Positions 28,766 to 43,610 of a stretch of DNA of 64,000 nucleotides are shown piece by piece. The notes beneath the pieces are model-generated. The model had not been told where the DNA came from, did no database searches, and saw only the letters and a list, made by a program, of their open reading frames with translations. The position numbers were made by a program, and so were the translations under genes. The number at the start of each line of letters is the position of its first letter. The stretch's first letter is position 1. Source of the stretch: Synanceia verrucosa (lineage: Eukaryota > Chordata > Actinopteri > Perciformes > Synanceiidae); NCBI GenBank assembly GCA_029721515.1, contig CM056552.1, forward strand, positions 16,966,001 to 17,030,000, written 5' to 3'.

Positions 28766-31372
28766 AAAACAGTAAACAAGTACATTTCAAATAAGATTTC
28801 CTTGACACTTTTTAAACTTGTACTTCTTCCTCATTGACTTGATTGTTTTGATATCAATGATTGTATATGGGCATGTTGCCTAGCAACAGCTATTGACAGC
28901 AGGAGAAACCAAAAGTGCTGGGAGGACAGACATCTGTCTGAATAATAAATCAGGAAGCTGTTGATTTTTGTGACTCATCTTCTACAAAACATTATATAAT
29001 GCCAAGAACATTGTTTAATTGCTGATTGATGAGCCACACTGGCTCTTTTTTCTCTTTACGCATGTGTTTTGTTTTTTGAAAATATGGGGTGGTCAGAAAG
29101 ATGGGGTAAGGGGGCAAGAGTATATAAGTTAAACTTCATCCCACTCCATTTCAAATGTTTTCTTTCTCTGTGGAATTCTTTTGTTGTTTGTTTTTGTTTT
29201 TTATGTTTATTTGAAATAAATAAAGAAAAATAATAAAGAAAAGAAATAACAAAATAAAATAAAATTCTGTGAATGTTTAAGACCAATGCTGGCCTGACTT
29301 CTTTTGCAAATTAATAGACTAACACTAATCCCTATTATTGTTCTTTGAATCTACAGTAGATGGGGCAGTGAGTGAGTCAGACCGTAGCATTTTGAACTTT
29401 GTCTGCAGGTAGAGTACAGATGGTTTTAGCCATCTGTTTTCATGAAAGAAAAGCCCTTTTTGTGCCAAAGCTCAGGAAAACTGCAGGGTTTATTGATTAT
29501 AGCTGCAGCAACATCTTTTAAGCCTAACATGGTCGAGAAGCTCTGAAAGGGAGCAGAAAAGCTGTAAAACTTTTAACATCTGAGCCTGAAGGCTACAGAA
29601 CAGTCGCTGAATGGACCTTGTTTGTGAGACTGTTTTCTCAACTGTGTTTCTAAAGTTGGGAATTGCCTTTTGATCCCAATAGCTAGATTTTTTTTTTTCC
29701 CATTTCTTATTTTGTTCATTTAATATATAATTTCATCTTTATTCTCTGGCTTCTTTGTTATCTTCTTGCACAGTGAGGATGTTTTGTCAACCCAGGAAAG
29801 TAATGGATGAGCTCCAGTACACCAACAACATGTACCGCAGTTGTTTTCCTGGCCTGTGTAATGACTACATGTAATGGGTACTTACCTGAACAACAAAAGA
29901 GGTTAACTCATCACCAGCCCATTTACTGTGCACCAGTGAGCTATTTTTGTCCACCAATGCACAGAAACATGTCTGTTAGGTAAGCCCATTGTTTTCCCTC
30001 ATGCTATGAGTTGGAGAAGTGAAAGCAAAGGAAGAAATGTAAACTAGATATGTCCTCCCCCTCTCTATTACTCCTCTATTCCTCCTGGCCTTCCCTTCCT
30101 CTCTAGGTCTCATTCGTCTTCATTCTTCTCTAACAACAGGCTGCTCCAGGCTCCCATTACAATTATGCAGTCATCTGGGGATTTGACTTTACAAAAAGGT
30201 CTTCTCATGTACCCAATGTAGCTTCACAGTCAGGAAATAGAAAGGAGGGAATCTAAATTGGATTTAATGATAGTTGTTCCCTATATCATGTGTGTGTGTG
30301 TGTGTAGAGTACAGTCATCCACAGATGGAATAACCAGCAGGAGAAGCAACCTCTAAAGTCTTACAGAAAACTTTTCCAGAAGAAGAAGACAGGTTTCTTT
30401 TTTTTTTTATTAATGCACAACAAAGCGGTGCAGCGTAGTCACCATCACAGTGTCAGTGAGTGTCGAGGCAATAAATGAACTGAGGTCACACCGGTAATGG
30501 GACAGCAAAGTCAAGTGGAGCTGCAAGGAGAGATGGCAGGATGTTGAGGGGAAAAAAATAAAGACCGGAGACGTGAGGGCAAAATAGGAGGAGGAAAGAG
30601 AGAGGGAGGTCGGACGTGAGGGTGAAGGAGAGAAGGTATGAAGGATAGAGGCTGATTGGGGTAAAAGAAAGAAAAAAGGAAAAGGTCTCTACACGCAGTA
30701 GTTTAAAGGCTTACTTTGAGCTGAACATTTCATATGTATTTTTCCCTGGACTGCCTGGCTGTCAGATTGTGGCTGGTAATGTTGGAGGCTTGATTTGCTC
30801 AGTCAATCAAAACCACAGAAAAAAAGGTAAAATCACAATAATTCATCATCACTGAGCTTTGGACAAAGTGACAAGGAGGCCCATTCGACTTGCCTCTGAA
30901 CAGACTTCCTCCTCAGTTGTTGCTCAGAAACTTAAAATCAGGATCAGTGAAACACAGTTACACATGGTGATATGTTCCTTCATTATGAACATGGGCACTG
31001 TGATTTAATGAAGTTGATCCCACACCATTCTGCTGCCATCAGTGCTCACAAACACAAATTAATCCACTTGCACTTAACTCCTGCTTGAGTAGTGATTGCT
31101 AAAAATTACAGTGCCCAGCGGTAACGACCAACATTACACATAAAGTTAAGCACATTTTGAACTCAAATTTATTGAAATTCATTACAAAGTCTCTGGAACC
31201 TCATCAGTAGAAATGGAATTGCTGAGACAAGAAATGGGAGACAAGTCAAAACACATTGAGAGAGAAATGAATTTGTGTGTGAAAAATATTAAACATCAGT
31301 TTAATTTTAAACTTGAGACTTGATGACATGGACTTGGACTTGGCATAAATCTGTGACTTAAAGGTGCCCAAT

Positions 31373-31946
31373 GCTAGCCTAGAAATCTAGACTCACCCTA
31401 GTGGCAAAAAATATTTTTGCCTAACAGGATGGTCTAGTGGTGCACCATAGGAGATAATCCCGGCTCAGCCAAGAATCCAACTGGCCAATCACAATGCTCT
31501 ATCTGCGTAGCGAGTCGTTGGGGTGGGCGTAGCACAATGACGACAGAGCTGCATAACGCTGGAGAGCACAACAAGGAAGATGCTGTGGCTAAATAACAGT
31601 AGTCCTTTGAATCGGCTCTGTCATCGATTTTGAGAGTTAGATTTGGGCTTTTCTTTGAAAGTTGAGCAGAAAGAAGCTCTCAAGTCATTCGTTTTAAAGA
31701 AGGATATATTTGCTGTTTTGCCGACCGGCTACAGCAAAAGTCCAATATACCAGCTGGCTCCGCCGGTAGCTTAAAGGAATATGTCACATTGTCCACTGCT
31801 CTGATTGGTCATAGTGCTGGCCTATTACGTGCAGAGGCAGTTTGAACGACAACAGTTGGTCGCACCCACAGGCTTCAACTCTGCCTATGGACTGCCCCCA
31901 GACTACAGTATACATTTGATGTCATAGTCTGGTTTGCCAGGCTAGC
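31373..31946. mobile_element. 574 bp non-autonomous DNA element with short inverted ends
   Basis: The ends are GCTAGCCT at the left and AGGCTAGC at the right, with imperfect inversion continuing inward (left gaaatctagact, right agtctggtttgcc). CCAAT occurs immediately outside both ends (31368-31372 and 31947-31951), fitting a 5 bp target duplication. The interior is more GC-rich than the flanks and has no open frame of note. I recall similar sequence in fish genomes but cannot assign a superfamily. Confidence 0.7.
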
Positions 31947-33620
31947 CCAATACGGATTTACCACTAAAAATGCACTCACGGCTGGTAAACAAAGCACAAA
32001 GAACAAACACAAAAGGAGAGCGACTTCATTCTCTGCTCAGGTAGACAGTACTCCACTATAACTTTACAGAGCAAATGGGTGCTGCTATATTAATGTCCAC
32101 GTTATCTAATAAGCTGAGTGAAGAATCCATAGACAGCTGTTTGGGAAGACGAAACACTCCTAACCACATCAGTAGGCTCAGAGTTATTATTCTTTCATAG
32201 TTTTTCTTTCCTTGTGTCAAATCGAGCTTTTGATCACAAAGAAATGCAGGCAGCACTCGACAGCACTTTCCCTTTCAAATTCATTCACGCTTTAGCTGAA
32301 GCGATTGTACGTAGGAAGAAGCAGTCAACGGCTGTCTCTTTTTCCCCCTCCTCTTCATTTCACTTACTGTGCACATACATACACAACCTTTATCATTACA
32401 TCTCAGTCTCCTGCATTCCTCACACCTTCACAGACACCTAAAGCCTGACGGGCAATTTCTGAAGCGTTCAAACTAATTCCGTTACTTTTGATTCATGTCT
32501 GGGAAGCAGGTACTGCTCTGCCTGTCTCCGGTTTCAGAAATGCATTTATCGTGGAGAGAGAGAACAACAGGACAAGGTTAAAGGAATCTCTCACCTTACA
32601 TGCCCAGAAGCACTTGAGGCAGCCATATAGAGTATAGAGCTGTCCTAATATCCTCTTCATTTTAAGAAATCCCCAATATGATTTCTCTCTCATTTCCTGT
32701 CTGCCTCTCTCTGTCTCCATCGCTCTGTTCAGCTATCACATATATCTTTTAGAGGAGTTATTTATCTTTTTGCCACAGAACATTGTACTGTAGACAAAGA
32801 GGAGGGCACAAACAGGATTTGAAATTGAACACAATTTTGTATTTAGCAGGCATGTGTATTGTTGTAAATGCAGCCTTTTATAGAAAGAATCACTAATGCA
32901 GTAAACTCTCCATTAGTCGACTCTCAGTTGCTGACAGACTGGCTAGACTGATCAGCAGGCAGGCTTTTATTTTGCAGTTATAACTTTCCTTGTTTGTTTG
33001 TTTTTTTATTTTTTTTTTTATGAAAAAAAAACATATTGCATCTTGCATAAGAGGCATTTTTCATTGTTTATTCAGATCTTCATTAGCTTCCACAAAGTGG
33101 TTGCTGGCCTTACTGGAGTAGATAGAAACAAACAGCAATTTAGAATAATGAGAAAAGGTAGAACAAATCAAGTTTTAGCATCAGGAAATACAAGGACTGA
33201 TTCTACTGATGAAAGGATAAACAATAAAAATAATTTAATGAAAACACAAACAATATTAAATCACATCTAATTACACTTATGTGAGATTCATCTGCGTTTT
33301 TGTTTTTGCGCCATACTAAATCTGGCCAAAGGTCCTGTCTCTGCACTGTCCTCATTAGGTTAAAAGATATTCAGTTTCCTTCTTTTGCTTGAAAACTGAC
33401 GTAAACCAGATACTCCAGTCCACATACATTTGGCCACATAATATATTTCATGTGTGTAAAGAAATCTGAAATTGCAGGAGTAGGAGTGCAGTAGTAGCAG
33501 CGAAACTACTACAGAGTTTGGGTGTTGAGTTGGCAGCCATTAAACACTGCATTAGTCATCTTCTGTGACCTCCCGCCCACCCTGTCTGATGCTATGACCT
33601 CTTCTTCTTCCCACGCCCAG

Positions 33621-33722
33621 AAAGCCAGACTGGCCAGGATAAGAATATCCAAGTCTGGCAGCGCCAATGCCTTCCTCCACAGCAAACGCAACGGACTGCT
33701 CAACGAACTGCTGGAGCTGACG
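33621..33722 (+). CDS. kcnd3: kcnd3 exon: proximal C-terminus (Kv4.3)
   Basis: This 102 bp, 34-codon, phase 0-0 exon lies between acceptor ccacgcccag and donor ACG|gtgaga. It encodes KARLARIRISKSGSANAFLH followed by SKRNGLLNELLELT. KARLARIR and SKRNGLLNE are hallmarks of the Kv4 cytoplasmic tail. The ending LLNELLELT resembles mammalian Kv4.3 (NEALELT) rather than Kv4.2 (SNQLQSS) or Kv4.1, by memory comparison. In the protein it follows directly after RRAQK, extending the S6-proximal C-terminus that takes part in KChIP/DPP-modulated gating. An overlapping open frame that reads on into the intron (to 33899) is an artefact of intron read-through. Confidence 0.95.
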
Positions 33723-37294
<3,572 letters not shown>

Positions 37295-37387
37295 GATACA
37301 GAAGAGGATGAGCAGAAGCTGACTAAGTCCACCTCTCTGTTAGAGAGCCAACACCACCACCTACTGAACTGTCTGGAGAAAACCACT
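37295..37387 (+). CDS. kcnd3: kcnd3 exon: dileucine dendritic-targeting motif (Kv4.3)
   Basis: A 93 bp, 31-codon, phase 0-0 exon encoding DTEEDEQKLTKSTSL then LESQHHHLLNCLEKTT. The block with QHHHLL and CLEKTT is the conserved Kv4 dileucine motif, reported for Kv4.2 to direct the channel to dendrites; the usual HCLEKTT reads NCLEKTT here. The upstream acidic part aligns by memory with Kv4.3 (GTPEEEHMGKTTSLIES), supporting kcnd3. The acceptor lacks a normal long pyrimidine tract because a GT repeat sits 10 nt upstream. The donor ACT|gtgggt is the poorest of the set. Skipping would keep the frame and delete the motif. Confidence 0.93.
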
Positions 37388-38149
37388 GTGGGTACACTCA
37401 AACACTTCTTTATCTTTGATTCCAAAAATCTGCCTACATTAATAAGATTTAAATGATATTTTTACTAAACACTTAAATACTGCATGATAATAATAATGTT
37501 TCATTCCAGTGGCCATATTTACACACCTCTATGACGTTCTTAATCACTACACAAACAGCGTGGATGTGTCTTTAAACCTGTGAACCATTGCATGAAATGT
37601 GTTGCTTTCGTCGGTGTCAATAAAAGATCATATTTTTGAGGGTTGAGGGTTTTATACCACTCCCCAGGGTTGCTTTATCAGAAGCTTGTACTTGACATTT
37701 ATTTACCCAGGAGCTCCTAAATTCTCCAGAGCACATCTATAAGAGTCTCCAGGGAGTTTCATTGCTGTGAGAGATGTCTATCGCCATGACAGTAATGTTT
37801 TCCTTCTTGTCTAATCTGTGCCTCATTGGTTGGAAGCGAGAAACAAATTCTTGGCAAAAATGCCTCATAATGTTTACATACTGTTTTGACAATTTCCCCT
37901 GTCAACCTGGTAGATGTTGATCCAAAGTCTGCGCAAAGTGATTTGGAGCTGTGACATTGGATCCACTCTCCATTCAACAAAATCTGACTTTGTGTGAATA
38001 TATTAGTTTATTTATAAAATTAGAAATTATACTTCTCAAGGAATCTGGTGCCATTAATCTCTCTTTTATTTTCTTAACATTTTGTTTTCTTCTCTCTGCA
38101 CTATTCCCACCCTGTGTATTTAAACCATCATCCTGTTTCCTCTCTCCAG
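37388..38149 (+). other. kcnd3: kcnd3 intron, no Kv4.3-long exon recognised
   Basis: A 762 bp intron from gtgggt to tctctccag. In mammals a 57 bp alternative exon (residues GLSYLVDDPLL...) distinguishes long and short Kv4.3 at this junction (from memory). I read this intron for an equivalent and found none. Confidence 0.8.
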
Positions 38150-38409
38150 GCTCATGAGTTTATTGACGAGCAGATGTACGAGCAGAACTGTTTAGAGACA
38201 GCCCTACAGACCTACCCGTCACGCAGCCCCTCTGTATCCAGCAACGACAGCTCTGTGGATGCCTGCTGTGGCCGCAGGGTAAAGAGAAACACTCCTCTGC
38301 CCAACGCCAGCCTGGCCTCCAGTCATCACATCCCAACACACCAGGGCCCCCTGCAGGAGCTCAGTGCCATCCACATACAATGCGGTGGCCAACTGTCACA
38401 CACTGCCAG
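38150..38409 (+). CDS. kcnd3: kcnd3 exon: distal C-terminus (Kv4.3)
   Basis: A 260 bp exon (86 codons plus two bases) between acceptor tctctccag and donor CAG|gtaagc. It begins AHEFIDEQMYEQNCLETALQ, matching vertebrate Kv4.3 NHEFIDEQMFEQNCME by memory. A Ser-rich stretch SRSPSVSSNDSSVD, a basic cysteine patch ACCGRRVKRN, then LPNASLASS and QELSAIHIQCG follow. All have counterparts in Kv4 tails (CCSRR, LPNSN, QELSTIHIQ). The cytoplasmic segment carries likely phosphorylation sites and is less conserved than the pore. Its last two bases, AG, join T of the next exon to make serine. Confidence 0.94.
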
Positions 38410-39097
38410 GTAAGCTAGAGTAAATGACAGCAGAAACACACAGAAGCATCAGAGGAGAGACGGAGGCTTTGCATCCAGATTCTTCCCTGAATTCTGCCAA
38501 CTTTGTGAGAAGAAAATACTTTACAATTTACCCACAATTTTACCACTTAAAGCATAAGTTCAGGTGTAAAGTCAAATGCAACATCTCAGTAAAAGACTGA
38601 TGAAATTAAAAGAAGATCTCTGTAGAGGACACATGTCACATCTTGTGACACCAGATCATCTGTGTATTCAGAGAAAATCCTTTAAATGAGTCTCTGGATC
38701 ACTCAACCACCACTGTGCTCGAACAAATCATGGTCAAATCGAGTAACTAGGATGGCTTCTTGAAAGATACTGCTAAGAAAGAAGTGGAGTAACTGGGACA
38801 AATTACCCTTTAAACAGGTAAAAATGTGTAATAAAACACTCAATTATTGGAATTTTAAAATTCTATTCATGAATTTTATTATTTTTTAATCACTCTTGTG
38901 GGGCCCTAGAGGCCAGGGGGCCCTAAGCAGGTGCTTAGTTCTCTAATGCCTTGGCTCTGAATGTGGCTTAAATGTGATGTGTTCTGGGGAAAGAAGCCTG
39001 TTAACTTGTAGACACTACTCCATGCACTCTGCTCATACTCTAGATAGATGAACAATAGAAAATAGTTTATAGTGTCCCTATTTTTCTCATTATGCAG
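38410..39097 (+). other. kcnd3: kcnd3 last intron
   Basis: A 688 bp phase 2 intron from gtaagc to tctcattatgcag. Nothing else was recognised in it. Confidence 0.88.
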
Positions 39098-39338
39098 TCG
39101 TTCGATCCTCAACCAGAAAACCAGTGAAAGTGGCAGGATAAATAGCAAAGGCGGCCGGATCACCACAGCGATCATCAGCCTACCATCTCCCCCAGCTTTG
39201 CCCCCTGATGGCGATAGCCTCCGTGGACCTCCGCAGAGGAGGCCACCTCCACCCGGCCCGGGTCACCCTGCAGCGCCAAGCATCCAGACCACAACAAGCT
39301 CAGCTGGCTCCAACATCGTAAAAGTGTCTGCTCTGTGA
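39098..39338 (+). CDS. kcnd3: kcnd3 terminal coding exon with VSAL PDZ ligand (Kv4.3)
   Basis: The exon opens with T, completing a split serine, then RSILNQKTSESGR, corresponding to the SRSSLN block of Kv4 channels. ITTAIISLPSPPALPPDGD matches the near-invariant ITTAIISIPTPPALTPEGE of Kv4.3 by memory. After a Pro/Arg-rich insert (RGPPQRRPPPPGPGHP) the protein ends SNIVKVSAL, and TGA is at 39336-39338. VSAL is the Kv4 C-terminal PDZ-binding motif. The ending fits Kv4.3 (VVKVSAL) slightly better than Kv4.2 (IVRVSAL). The window therefore encodes roughly the last 286 residues of the channel. Confidence 0.95.
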
Positions 39339-42035
39339 CTCTGTGGATGGATGTAACAACTCCGAAGAAAAAGAAGAAGAGGTTGAGCAGGTTGTACTTC
39401 CTTTATGAACACACCAGGTCTGGTCTTACAGGGTCAATAGGAAGAGTGCTGTACTCCAGGGGAGTTTTAGAGAAGACAGATGATGTGGAGCCATAACTGA
39501 GGTTTAAAGGATTTTAGATACACACTCGTCACGTTGTGTATGTACTGTAGATACAGACAGAGTCATGGTACCTCTAATAGTTTCTAACAGCAGTCCAGAT
39601 GTTTTCCAGCAAGTACTGTGAAAAAGATTGACAGACATATCTGCACATCAGCAGAGGCTGTTTTTGATGTAACACAAATTCACAGTAAATTTCAAGTGAA
39701 TTCACAGTGAAATAGTGAAAAGGATATTTTGTTGACTTAAAATGTGTCCGAAGAATGATGAAGTGTATTTGATTGGTCCCGTTTGTGTTGTGTGTTGTTT
39801 GTCTTAAGTATTTTGAGAAAAAAAAACAATTAAACATTTAGCTTTATTTGCAGCATCATTTGAAAAGTCGCCGTACTTTTGATGCTACTAATGTCATTTT
39901 GCTGAAATGTCAGTTTGATGTACCTGAGACTGAAATGAGTGTCTTTCTCTGGAAAACTGTATTTCTTCTTCGTGTCAAATTGTGCTTTTTAGTTGCTCCA
40001 TATTTAAATTTCTGACTGGAGATGGACTGCAGGCACATGACACCGCTGTCCTGTACTGAAGGTTTGCAGACTGAGGTGAGACAATGCACTGGGTCTCAGC
40101 ATTAATATTAAAAAACCTCCAGCTGACCAGAAAAATATTTTCAAGTGAAGGTTTTTGGTTAAAGGATATCCTGGTGATCTTCTATATTTTGTCAACAAAT
40201 TACTTGAAAAGATCAAATCCAGCAGTGTTTGTTAGTCAGTCTCAGAACTTTATGAACCTCCTGAGTTTTTAAAGAGCTTAATTTCATCAACCATCTTTAA
40301 GGAAACACCAGAAAATATTACTGAAACAGGAGTAAATTTTCATAAGTGGATGAATACATATTTGGTGTTCAAGCCCTGTAATCTTCTCTGTCATGAAAGA
40401 CCATGCAGTGTAACAAACTGATGTATTTTTGGGGATATCTACAGCACATAGGTTTTGGTGACATAGACACTACTTGTAAGTAGGATCAATTCCATATTTA
40501 TAGCCTTGTTTCCATTTGATATGTTGAGAAAAATACAGAATATTTCCAGCCCTATCCCTTAAAGTAAGTAAATATCCAGTTCATAAATGTGATTGGTGCT
40601 TTTTTGTCCTGTGGAATAATTAAAAGCTGGAGTTGTTATGCTGCCTCTATTCACTGAGTGTCGAAGGCTGAGAGGGAGATGAGAATGTGCCTATTCTTCA
40701 TGAGCATGAGTCGCCATTTTAGCATAAAAGGTTGAGCACCACTTCCATATCCAGCACCCACCCATAGAGAGCATTACAGGGGCGCTCAAGATAAATGTGA
40801 GCGTGAAATCTACATGAAAACCTGATCTTTTATAGATAAGACAAAATACACAGAACAACGATAACATATGCAAATATATAAAGAATGTTTTGGAGAATGC
40901 AGTCACCATTTTTTGCCATCTTGTCTGTTCCCTTTTTATTTGGATAAATTCTAACGAAGCAGTAAAACAAATGGCCAGGCTGGTTGCCTTCAGTTGAACC
41001 ATTTTGCGTGTTGAGTGAAGCTGTCAATGAAGAGGTGTCATTTTACAGAATACTCCTGTACCAGAGCTGCATAACAGTCTTTCATCAACAGAATGCAGTT
41101 TGTGAAACTGTCATGGAGACAGATATATTGACATGCATAAAATTAACTTACATTTTATGGCAATATTGATAACAAGTGTCAACAGATCCACCTCTGTGAC
41201 AACTGAGCAAACTCCACCCTCTGTGATGATGAAGTTTTAACAAGTCTGAATGAGTTAAATTAGAATGATAAATCAATTAAAAAACAGCTCAGTCATGATA
41301 ATCTCAAAGATGGTGACAAGATGGCAGAAATGATGCTTTGTGACATTGAAACAGAATTGAAAAATGATTTTGTCTGATTTATGGCCTTACTCTTGCATTA
41401 ATATATAATTTATATTCAGTTGCACATTGTTTTTCAAGTTTATAGATGCCTGGTGTTTGGAGTATTTTTAGTTTGGCTAGAGTGGAACTATGATTAAACT
41501 CTGTGTGTGCTTTGTCTTGGTCATGGAGCACCAAGTGAAAATGTTTTGGCTGTATCTCTATATTTTGTGCTGCATTGTTGTATTTTTCATGCTTTCAAAC
41601 TGAGGTGAACGTATTTGTGCCAAACGGGAATTTTTCCATCCTCTGGAAAACTTACGCTGCTACACAGAAAAACACAGATTATTTTTCCTCTCACTGTTCA
41701 TGCTGAAAATAATGAGTATGTGCTCAGTCATGAAGTTCATAACTTGATTGACACATACCTACTTTAGGCTTTTTTGCCGTATCACAGATCATGACCGTGC
41801 ACTCCTCTCACTGACAGTTACTTGTTGTCACTGTGTGATGGACTTGACTTCAAAAGGCACTGTGTGGGTCACTTTTTAAAAGTCTTGGCATTGCTGTTTG
41901 TGTAGTTTTCTTATCTTTTCATCCTTTCGCACTGAGCTTTTCTGTCTGTTTGCTGTGTTTACAGTATTCTGTCTGTTTATTTGTTATAACAACTGATGTG
42001 TCAGATGAGAATTAAAATCTGCCTCAACAGCCAAG
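39339..42035 (+). other. kcnd3: Probable kcnd3 3' UTR
   Basis: No coding sequence was recognised after the stop. The best 3' end is an ATTAAA signal at 42011-42016, followed about 20 nt later by a CA-type cleavage context and then a T-rich stretch (gttgtctttcttctcc). This gives a UTR of about 2.7 kb, in keeping with the long UTRs of Kv4 genes. The exact end is inferred. Confidence 0.55.
42011..42016 (+). terminator. kcnd3: Candidate kcnd3 polyadenylation signal ATTAAA
   Basis: ATTAAA lies downstream of several TGT/TTTGTT elements and upstream of a T/GT-rich element at about 42036-42055. It is the best-formed signal seen between the stop codon and the satellite-like tract. Confidence 0.5.
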
Positions 42036-42289
42036 AGTTGTCTTTCTTCTCCATCCCGACACTGACATGAAACATTTCCATGGATATATTAATATATTCA
42101 TAGAGTTTTTTTAGTGTCATGTTTTTCAGCAGAGTTTGAAGATGAGTTATTATGTTGGAACTTTGGGTGTAAATTAGCTGTCAAGCTAACACATTTACAT
42201 CACCTTTTAGTGTTATCAGTGTTATTGTACCATCCACACTGATAAATGAAGTATTCACATATTTTACTTCAGTAAAAGTGCCCAGGTCC

Positions 42290-43610
42290 TGCATTGTGAT
42301 GTTTTCCCCATTTTTATGACATAAAATATACTGTGACTTATGACACTATACTTTGACATCATGGCATACTGTGCTATAAATGTGGCATTTTGTGACATAG
42401 TATACACACTGACAGTAAATGGCAATTTATATTGTAATATGGCTTTTTAACTTGTTTAAGGAAAATTTACAATGACATTTTACAGCATTTCTTTTGACAT
42501 AATATACTAGGACTAAGGTGACAAGACAGTGTCAGGGATGCAGTTGGCGTTGGGTAAGTTGAGGCTGGTGCGTTGGCTTCTTGGACTTGGCCTTGGTGAA
42601 GGAAACCAAAACCTGAATCATTCATTCCTCCTTCTGCCTTCAAAGTGTGATGGAGCTGGACAGCTGGACACACATCACAAAATGGTGAAAGATACATGAA
42701 AACTGACTGTATCAAACTAGGCAAAACAAACTAATACAGGAAGTTCATGATTGTTTTGAAGTTGTTGTTATTTCGTTTTCAGAAATTCTCACTGTGCCCA
42801 CTTTATGGACAATAGTGACGACAATGGGTAGTGTTTTTTAGTGGTTTAGATATTTCTTCAGTTTATTTAATTAACTTAATGTAATCTATTTATAGTCATA
42901 GAGCTCTGGAAAAATAAATGTTGCTTGACTGTTGCTGGACTTTTCTCCTTCCCACTGGGCATACCATATTATAATGACATTTTATATGACATACTATATT
43001 ATAAGGCTTTAATGCATTTGTTATGAAACATTTCATACCAATTTTTATAACAACTACACTATATGGCTTTTTATGAAATTTTAATTAATTTATCAAGGCC
43101 TTCTCTACTGTGACTTTTTATTAAATATCTAATTTAAGATTTCTTTGCCATACTATTCTAACTACATTAATACGTTTTTACAATATTGTAAACAATGACT
43201 TTTTCATGCAATTATCAACTATGGCTTTTTTTTCATGCCATTTTCAACATGCTAATCTATAATTTTTTAAAGACCTTTTTTTCACCTGCTATACTATGAC
43301 TGTTTATCATACTATTTACTGAATGATTTTTTTCAACATCTGAAACAATGATTTTATTTCCGTGATATTTTTGACATTTTCTTCTATGATTTTATGACTT
43401 TTTTGACAGGCTATACTATGACTGTTTATGTCATCTATTTAGCCTACTGACTGATTCTAGGACATTTTCACATAGGCATTTTCACCCTGAATTTTACATG
43501 TAATCTTGGACATCTCTGATTTGTTCTTTGATTGTTCTTTGATTAATTGTTTGTTTTTTTAAACAGGCTATACTTTGACATACTTTGACATACAATGAAA
43601 CATGAGTCAC
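42290..43610. repeat. Degenerate satellite-like tract (gacatactatactatgact units)
   Basis: Over 1.3 kb, variants of 'gacatactatactatgact' recur with T-rich spacers: tgacataaaatatactgtgac, gacatagtatac, gacatactatattataag, gctatactatgactgttta (twice), ctatactttgacatactttgac. The units are eroded and irregularly spaced. The block between 42480 and 42950 is less repetitive. Confidence 0.6.
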
